From Ilyonectria destructans (lineage: Eukaryota > Ascomycota > Sordariomycetes > Hypocreales > Nectriaceae): a stretch of 64,000 nt of DNA. The notes beneath the pieces were generated by a model. That model did not search any database. It worked only from the letters and a program-made list of their open reading frames with translations, and was not told the origin of the DNA. Shown here piece by piece: positions 57,328-64,000 of this stretch (position 1 is its first letter; each line of letters opens with the position of its first letter). The stretch is from positions 992,001 to 1,056,000 of the forward strand of contig JAHEWK010000006.1 of assembly GCA_020740775.1 (NCBI GenBank), written 5' to 3'. The position numbers were made by a program, and so were the translations under genes.

Positions 57328-59751
57328 TCAAGGTAGAGTTCTCCGTAATCCCTCCAGGAGTTCCCTGACCCTTTTATTATCACCTTCCTCGTCTTTCACT
57401 TGTGTGAAGAGTTCAAGAAGATTATCAACCATTTGATCCAAAATCTTCTGGTTCAAGGCCATAATGTCTGGTGTGCTCTGGTAAATCTCCTCGCTTTGGA
57501 GTTCTTTCAGTTTTACAAAATCCAAGACGATCTCTTGTCCCTCTCGTGACCAGTAGTATCGAAGCAAGCGGATCAATGACTCAACATCGGACGCTAAATA
57601 AGATGGCGGCGGACTCGTAGTTTCGCAGAAAACGTTATCCCAAACACAACACCATTGCTCCTCCTTAGACTGGAGTGGATTAGCTAGCTCAAAAAGCTCT
57701 CCTATTTGAATTTCGGACACGCCTTCGATTTCCGGTGCAGTACTCTGATTGCATGACCTTTGCCGTATATGATCATCACAATCGCTCGCCTTCGAGAAAA
57801 TTTGGTGGCATATGGGACAATAGTGCGGCAATTGGTGTGCCGCTAAGAGATGCTGAGTGAGATTTCGGAAGTTAGAAAAGCCCCCTTGCTTGAGACAGCT
57901 CTGGTATCGTTCAGGCAGTCGACGTTGAAATGGGCAAGTGAAATGCGGGGCTGTCGTGAGACTGGGGGCCTTGACTATAACAGCCTCCATATCCTCTGAA
58001 TCCGAGATATATTCAATTTCAATATAATCTTTGAAATATTCTGGTTTCAGTCGTTTTCTTGTTGGGGGTGACAGAGTTCTCTTTCGCTCTCGACTTGAAA
58101 TCCATCTCGAGAAATGCAATAGACCATGATCCGTCAGCTCATTCGTGAACTTGGTCAATGGATGATTGTCATCCAAAGTCAGAATTTTGTTTGAAGACTT
58201 TTGATATGGCTTCTTGTCGGTCTCTTCTGATTCCGAATCATTAGATGATTCCCTTGCATCAAGAATCTTTCCACCTCTTGCTTGAATGCCATGACGAGAC
58301 CCCAACGGCACCATCGTACCCATGAAGCTAGATGGCTCTTTGTTGATCATCGAGACAGCAACCGACCGAGACTTGACGTCTTGCGAAAGACGGCGACCTC
58401 CGAGCTCTCTGCACTGATTCAAGTCGATCTGGGGTGTGGTTGAGACAGGCCTATCGGGCAACAGGGTTCCTGTCGTGTCTCTTTTCTTTCCCAGTCGGGT
58501 GTTTGAGTATTTGACGCATTCACTTTCATTTCGTGGGTTTAGAAGCGGAGAAATCCCCATCTCAATCATATCAGACGTCCTTGAGCTCACATCGCGGAGG
58601 ATGCAAATCCTTTTTGACTCGCCCTTCGGCACTTCGTCTAGGTTGAACAGCGAGTGTGGCGAAGATCTCACATAGCGATCGCCCCACTCCTCCAGAGAAA
58701 TCCCTAGGCATCTTTTGCCTTCGTCTCGATTGCTCGGTCCCAGAAGACACAAGAATATCTCCTGCCCTGTGGTGCGTGCTCCAAATATATCGTTGATAAG
58801 AATCCCGGCAGAGCTCGTTTGTATGCAGCCTTGGATTCGTCGATGCAGGTGCTCAGAATAAACCCCGAGGTGGCTGAATTCGGAAGGAGAGTGTGCGAGA
58901 AGACCACGATGATGTTGACCGCCAGTCGATTGCCACGCAAATAAAGTTGCATCGTCTGTATCCTTTAAGATCTCTTCTTGCAATCTGATAAAGGCCCGCT
59001 CTCCTTCACCATAAAGGATAGTCATACTGACTCCAAAAATCCCTAGAAGAGAATATGCAATATCCTCGAGCCGAGTGGCTGAGAGCCGAGCGGCCCAAGA
59101 CATCCTTCGCCCGATAGAGAATTCAAAGAGACATTCTGAATTCTCGAGGACGGCGCTGTCGATCTGAACAAGACTTGAAAGTATTGGTAGCAACGATTCC
59201 TTGGTCCCTATCCGTACCCATTGATTGTCGTAAAACTGTAACCGTTTCGAGGCGATAAGCTCTTGGAGCACCCAGACTCGACTAATCCACCTGCTTCGCT
59301 CGAGATGTTTCCCCACGACTTCCAGTGGCTCTTGTCGTGTATTTACATCACTGAGATGTGCAAGGCATATTTGTGAGTCTTGGTATATCCGAAACATTGA
59401 GTTGATACCTTCGGAAAGCTCCGCGCTTGAGGACGGATCAATGCACAGAACATCGACCCAGAGATACCCGACGCCGAAGGTGCGGGCCTCCAAACACGCC
59501 TTACGGATCTTCGAGAAGCCCGTTGTCGGATAGGCTGAGCTCAAATTGCATTTATCCAGACCGTGGAAGTCAGAGAAGGTGATTTCTCCATCCTCCCAAG
59601 AGTGAGACAGGGTGGCATATGGAGGAATTGTTCGACCAGGTCGGATGATCCTAAGCGTGTCAACGTCTAATAGTCGCAGGACTCGCATTGTGATATGATT
59701 TGGTTGACGTTGATGTGATAAATCGTCGCGTTTGAAGCTGCTGGTCGACAT
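57328..59751 (-). CDS. HET-domain protein with C-terminal zinc module
   Basis: Intronless, 807 residues from 59751, or 786 from the more typical HET start MRVLRLLDVDTL at 59688. The HET domain occupies about the first 250 residues: PPYATLSHSWEDGEITFSDF, GFSKIRKACLEARTFGVGYLWVDVLCID, SSSAELSEGINSMFRIYQDS, SRVWVLQELIAS, then the usual RLEDIAYSLLGIFGVSM and LYGEGERAFIRLQEEIL. A disordered middle follows. The C-terminal 190 residues hold the module C-x12-C-x14-H-x4-H-x5-C-x2-C-x12-H-x5-C and the EEQWCCVWDNVF...PPPSYLASDV tail shared with the two neighbouring genes. HET domains trigger cell death in vegetative incompatibility; the zinc module is a plausible recognition part (inference). Confidence 0.88.
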   Translation of the reverse strand: MSTSSFKRDDLSHQRQPNHITMRVLRLLDVDTLRIIRPGRTIPPYATLSHSWEDGEITFSDFHGLDKCNLSSAYPTTGFSKIRKACLEARTFGVGYLWVDVLCIDPSSSAELSEGINSMFRIYQDSQICLAHLSDVNTRQEPLEVVGKHLERSRWISRVWVLQELIASKRLQFYDNQWVRIGTKESLLPILSSLVQIDSAVLENSECLFEFSIGRRMSWAARLSATRLEDIAYSLLGIFGVSMTILYGEGERAFIRLQEEILKDTDDATLFAWQSTGGQHHRGLLAHSPSEFSHLGVYSEHLHRRIQGCIQTSSAGILINDIFGARTTGQEIFLCLLGPSNRDEGKRCLGISLEEWGDRYVRSSPHSLFNLDEVPKGESKRICILRDVSSRTSDMIEMGISPLLNPRNESECVKYSNTRLGKKRDTTGTLLPDRPVSTTPQIDLNQCRELGGRRLSQDVKSRSVAVSMINKEPSSFMGTMVPLGSRHGIQARGGKILDARESSNDSESEETDKKPYQKSSNKILTLDDNHPLTKFTNELTDHGLLHFSRWISSRERKRTLSPPTRKRLKPEYFKDYIEIEYISDSEDMEAVIVKAPSLTTAPHFTCPFQRRLPERYQSCLKQGGFSNFRNLTQHLLAAHQLPHYCPICHQIFSKASDCDDHIRQRSCNQSTAPEIEGVSEIQIGELFELANPLQSKEEQWCCVWDNVFCETTSPPPSYLASDVESLIRLLRYYWSREGQEIVLDFVKLKELQSEEIYQSTPDIMALNQKILDQMVDNLLELFTQVKDEEGDNKRVRELLEGLRRTLP

Positions 59752-61328
59752 GGGGTGGATAGCGAGCGAAAAGGAAAAAGCGGCTTGGTAGTTTTATCGA
59801 GTTGCAGGCCATCAATGAGGGGCAAAGCTGTCATTTGATTGGTGCACAGCTGTGTCTGTGCTCACGCGGTGCGGATGAGAGGAACCAATCCTCATCTGCG
59901 GTTTTCGCCTTCTTACCGATGCCTGAAATGCGGCATCTATAATTTGCCTTTGTGCATCTCTCAGCTGATCCTATTAAATATCGTCGGACCATAATACATT
60001 GGATCGCGGCTGCTGGCGAACAAATAGGCACCCAACACCAAGCCCAACGATCTGCGCAGTCCACTCGGACCTGGCACATTAATAACGTGAGGGAGGCGAG
60101 GCAACCACCCGCCTTGCAGGCCCTCCAGCTCGGCATGCGAGTGGTGCCACAGCAGAGATAGTCTCACCATCCCATCATGCCCGAATAGCGCCCAAGTGGA
60201 CCACGGGACCCAGGTGCTCACCTGTATGAGGGCGCGCAGTAAGCGATGGCTTATTCAATTCTACATTAAGCAAACCCAAAAACTGGCTTTGTCATGATGT
60301 CCTACCTTGTACACAGTAATCACTCATGCTTAGCGGCAAAGATGACAAACAATAAGAGTGATGCGATCTTACGCAAGCGAGATGTTTTTGTCACTGATAG
60401 CAAGAGAGCCGGAGAGCAAGAGAAGAGCAGGAGAGAAAAGGGAGAGAAAGAGAAGAGCAAGACAGAGAGAGAGATGAGACAAAATGGAAGAAGAAGAATT
60501 CCAACTATAGCAGTAACATCAGCGACAGAAATAGAAACAGCAACAGCAAGCAGCACCTGCAGCTGCAAACCAGAGCTGGCTCTGCCACTATCCCCGCCTC
60601 TATATTATTATCTACACCTCTCATAGCTATGCTATTACCAACCTGCCAAGTTACCTCTAAAAGCAGCGTGCCAACCTTAGCCGGCCCGCCTGCCAGGCTT
60701 CCAATTCACCACAGATTCTAGTGCCGTAAATAACCCAGCTTTTTAACTGTTAGCTGGAAGCTCTGCAAAATATAGCTATAATAGCAACTACTAGAGTAAC
60801 AACCAGGCAAGGGTAAAGTAACAAACTCCCCCTTTGAATAAACCCGTGCTCTAACATCTTGGGTCTTCCCGAGAGTGCAGGGTAGATCCATTATCAGGGG
60901 TATATAGAAATGTGTATCAAGATGTTGAGGCTGAGTCGAATAGCCTACCACATCTAGTCCAAGTGTAGGGTGGAACAGAGTCTAACGATGAGAATAATCT
61001 CCGAATATCGCGTGGGTGGACTGAGGACATCAAGCTTAGCATGGAGACTGGCAGGATACATGAGAACCCTAATTCTAGAGCATTCTGTTTGGTTATTGTA
61101 CAAGTTTGAAGTCGCTGTTTGCTGTGGTTTAATTTCTTGTCGACGCGCGCTCAAGGACCTCCGAGAACACTTATCCAGATTTCAGTCGTCTACAATGCTG
61201 TTAAAGCTTTGTCAAGGGGGCTAACTCTCGAGTACCATCCCCAGCTTCGTCGCAATCGCAGTAGTAATTTAATAATGGAGCACAAGAGAAGGTCTCTAAA
61301 GAATGTTCCCAAGGATTTAATAAGAATT
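59752..61328. other. 1.6-kb gene-free stretch with low-complexity DNA
   Basis: Promoter of the HET gene, then a purine-rich run (60399-60500), CAG/ACAG-rich DNA and an AT-rich part with many TAGCTAT words near 60600-60800. It may be old repeat-derived DNA, but no element ends were found. Confidence 0.5.
60399..60500 (+). repeat. polypurine (GA-rich) low-complexity tract
   Basis: About 100 nt of G and A on the plus strand with few interruptions (units such as GAGAGCAAGAGAAGAGC and GAGAGAAAGAGAAGAGC). The apparent charged reading frame here is a by-product. Confidence 0.8.
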
Positions 61329-63446
61329 TTAGGCAATAGGACCGAATATGCCTTCGCCCCTCTCCTCGTGCTCTAGGTTAGGATCGACGATCGTGGGGAG
61401 GAGATGCGGGTCATCCCAAAATGACCACAGCCTCCACTCATCCTCGTCCATTATACCGTTACTAAAACTCGACATGTCCTCGGAGAATACCTTAGACGCC
61501 GCAGAGCGATTGATTTCTATCTCTTCCTCAACTGGTCCCTGTCCTGTTGCTGACATTGTATCATCAACACAAGTCAGGGAACTCGAGGCTGGTTGGGAAG
61601 AGGCGGCAGGTCGCGGCATTCCCTTAAGCGGGAGCAGATAAATAGACTCCTCAAGATCCGGGTAGTCATATCGCGATCGCCTTACTTTCCACCCGTGTGT
61701 CTCTGAGGTAACGCGGCAAAAGAGGCTCTTGGCTGTGTCGAGCACATCAATCCAGTCATCGGCAATCTTCCACAAGCGACCAGTCTCACGAAGATCTTTC
61801 ATGCTTTCCTCAGCCTGGATCTCTACTTCCTTCGCCTGGTCCTGATCATAACCGAAGTAAGCCGGGAAGGAGGCTGCATAGAGCGCCCTCAGTGCCGACG
61901 AGAAGGCACATACACCAGCGAAAGGTGTATGAAGGGATGAGTTCGCCCGTCGGAGATCTCGAAGAAGATGTGATATTTGAGCGGCCGCATAGGAAAGTTC
62001 CTTTAGATTGTTTTCCCAAAACAAATCCGAGCCGGTCGCTTTTAACAATGGTGCCTCGATGGGGCCCCGAGGCTTCGTTTCTCCAACGGGGAGAAATGGG
62101 ATGTATTCGCGGCGAAGGAATAGCATACTGCGTCGAGTTAGAAGACAAATTGAATCTGTAGACATGATAGCTTACCTGACGTAGTATATCAAGTTGAGAT
62201 ATCCGAATTTCTCAGCTTGCTTCATGTGGGCATGTGATGATACTTTTGTCTCCGGGTACTTCAACCTGACGTTCTGGGAATTCCTCCATTCGAGAAGCTC
62301 TCGCATCATACAGCTCCATTGAGAGCTTTCCACCCACGGGCATTGATCTGCCTCGGCCATCCCCGGTTGCCGTCTTCCACCCTCGGCAGTCCAAGAGTGT
62401 ATTTTGGACCAGATATGGACACCCTTGATGACGAGAAGGAAGGAGTGGCTTGGCCCAAGGCCTGTCGAGTGTGGTGATGATACTTGAGCTGGCACAAGTC
62501 CCTGCGGCGCGTTCCGTTCTCCAAATGCAAAATCAGCATCATTCGATGGGAAAAGGCGGTTCATACTCTCGAGGTCAAACATGCTCTGCCGTCGTTTACC
62601 ACAACTCAGAAGCTTGTCCACCGCAAAGCACGACCACAACGTTCTCTTTTCCAACTCTGACATGGACGCTCTGCTAATATCGGATATTTTGGTCCCGAGA
62701 ATCCCCTGAGCCATTCTGGAGGCAATCCCAGCATGCATCCAGGCGTTAAAGCCATCGCCCTCACCCCAGTTGCACAGGGACAAAATCAGAAAGGCCTGGA
62801 CGAGGTAGAGGCTCGGAGAGCTGAGAAGGCGTTTATGAAGCTCGGCCGTCACCAGCTGTGCATGATTGGAGCTGGCACCGATCGAACTGTCGTCAAGATA
62901 GCGATTTGAAACTGCCAGTAGAGCCAACAGCCGAAGCATTTGCACCGCGCTTATATCCGCATTGCCGTAGTCAAGATCGCTGGGATGCAGAAACCCGACT
63001 TCGGGAAATTGGGACTGAAACACAGCGGAAGCCCGAATGAGCCGATCCTGCGGTATTTGGTTAAAGACCTGACAAATGTCATGTTCTACTGTCTTCGGCC
63101 GTGAGATTCTAGAAGTCTCTGGATCATTGGCTTGTTGTGAGTTCTTCCGCTTTAACGGCCGCAACCTCGGGCTAGGGGAGTGCTTGGGATGAAGAGCAGG
63201 CCCGCTGAGGGCGCAAGTCTCGGTATTCCGACTTTTCACACATCCCATGCAAGGGGGTTGGCCGTGATGCTTGCATTTTACTTTGGACCTCCTGTGTTAT
63301 TTAACGAGTTAGTGGTTTGGTGACACCGGAACTGGGGCGAGCATCCCCACCTGCATCTGAATACGATGAATTAGTTACGAAGGTTGAATACGTATCCTCC
63401 GCGGAGAAGCAGCAACTTACCGATCACAAGCAATGACGGCTCTCAT
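61329..63446 (-). CDS. Zn(II)2Cys6 fungal-specific transcription factor with a 6-nt microexon
   Basis: Model complement(join(61329..62127,62176..63291,63351..63356,63421..63446)), 648 residues. Exon 1 ends MRAVIACD-CG; the six-base exon ATGCAG adds a Cys; exon 3 starts G-AGG-TCC-AAA. Together they give ACDRCRRSKVKC...CMGCVKSRNTETC, with the canonical C-x2-C-x6-C first half. Direct joining of exons 1 and 3 would lose the second Cys. Both flanking introns (64 and 59 bp) have CTAA-type branch sites and proper acceptors. The fungal TF regulatory domain follows (DICQVFNQIPQDRLIRASAVF, then ELEKRTLWSCFAVDKLLSCGKR). The last intron joins YYV to SMLFLRREYIPF. The frame is open upstream to 63800, so an earlier start is possible. 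Targets unknown. Confidence 0.83.
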
Positions 63447-64000
63447 TATCGCACGAGTCTTTTCGCTTTCTTGGTCTGTCAACTCGGCCTTGATTTCGGA
63501 GTTTGGACAGCGGGGTTGACTCAATTCAGCCCAAACCCGAACCGGGATCGGGTTTGTTTGGTTCGGGTCTGAAGCCGATCGTCGGCAAACGAAGATCACG
63601 TGTGGGTTCACGTGGATCCAGCCGGAGTCTTGGGAAGCCTTGGCGCCGCAAGACATGATTGACATCACCAACAAGCGCCGGATGATCTTCGAGTCCGCAT
63701 CCCGACCAGACGAAACAGGCACCGCAGGGCTTGAAACGCTCCGCCCGGAGCTGGGCCGCTGTTTACGAAAATCCACAAATCCGGACGGCAAACGGCTCAC
63801 GCCAAGCCCGCCAGGGGAACCGTGGCCGCTTTGCCAAGGCGTCTCAGGCCTTAGTCGCCAAAAGTCTTCAGATTTTATGAGAATTTGGTTTCAAGGATGG
63901 TCCACTCGGGACCGAAAGTCCGTAATAGGGACACGGTGGATCCACGGAAGTCGCCAGCAGCATGGTTTAAGCATACCCAGAACCGCAACTTTAAACGAGC
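63447..64000. other. upstream region of the Zn(II)2Cys6 gene
   Basis: Up to 63800 the frame of the regulator remains open and could add up to 118 N-terminal residues, but these have no family character. Nothing else supported to the window end. Confidence 0.5.

Noticed and set aside
60294..60626. Highly charged 110-codon frame (KSRREKGEKEKSKTERE)
   Set aside because: It is a translation of the polypurine low-complexity tract.

Overview
The window is nuclear DNA of a filamentous ascomycete (Pezizomycotina, probably Sordariomycetes). The evidence is the short spliceosomal introns (about 48-86 bp, GT-AG, several with CTAAC-type branch sites) and the family content: a PhiA-type cell-wall protein, Zn(II)2Cys6 and C2H2 regulators, a HET-domain protein, fungal NACHT/ankyrin proteins, MFS sugar transporters and a ferric reductase. 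I cannot name the species. I found no rRNA, tRNA or CRISPR array.

Left third (1-25 kb): metabolism and surface. After the 3' end of a Thr/Ser-rich protein come a YdcF-like protein of bacterial type, a PhiA-like secreted protein, a monocarboxylate-type MFS carrier, an MFS sugar carrier with a GC-AG intron, an NTF2-like/flavin monooxygenase fusion, a C2H2/AT-hook protein, a secreted type-B carboxylesterase, a second sugar carrier (lactose-permease type), an unrecognised protein and a small B-type mannose-lectin protein. Uptake carriers next to an oxidase and an esterase suggest nutrient use, but nothing proves one pathway.

Middle (25-35 kb): gene-poor and decayed. It holds a four-copy degenerate tandem repeat, the 3' remnant of a copper amine oxidase, a phosphotransferase, and broken lineage-specific reading frames. 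Two short TA-flanked inverted-repeat elements at 19.6 and 35.2 kb share terminal sequence and look like one MITE family.

Right half (32-60 kb): this looks like a self/non-self recognition neighbourhood. It has a NACHT protein whose ankyrin repeats include near-identical 99-bp DNA units, a 2,121-residue NACHT-ankyrin protein, and then three genes within 9 kb that share one Cys/His module followed by a W-x3-W...VF...P..YL tail. One of the three carries that module behind a HET domain. A ferric reductase, a SYLF-domain protein, a broken F-box gene and two small candidate genes lie between them. The last gene is a Zn(II)2Cys6 factor whose zinc cluster can be completed only by a 6-nt microexon.

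Exon joins were derived by hand from splice sites, reading phase and family sense. There is no transcript evidence.
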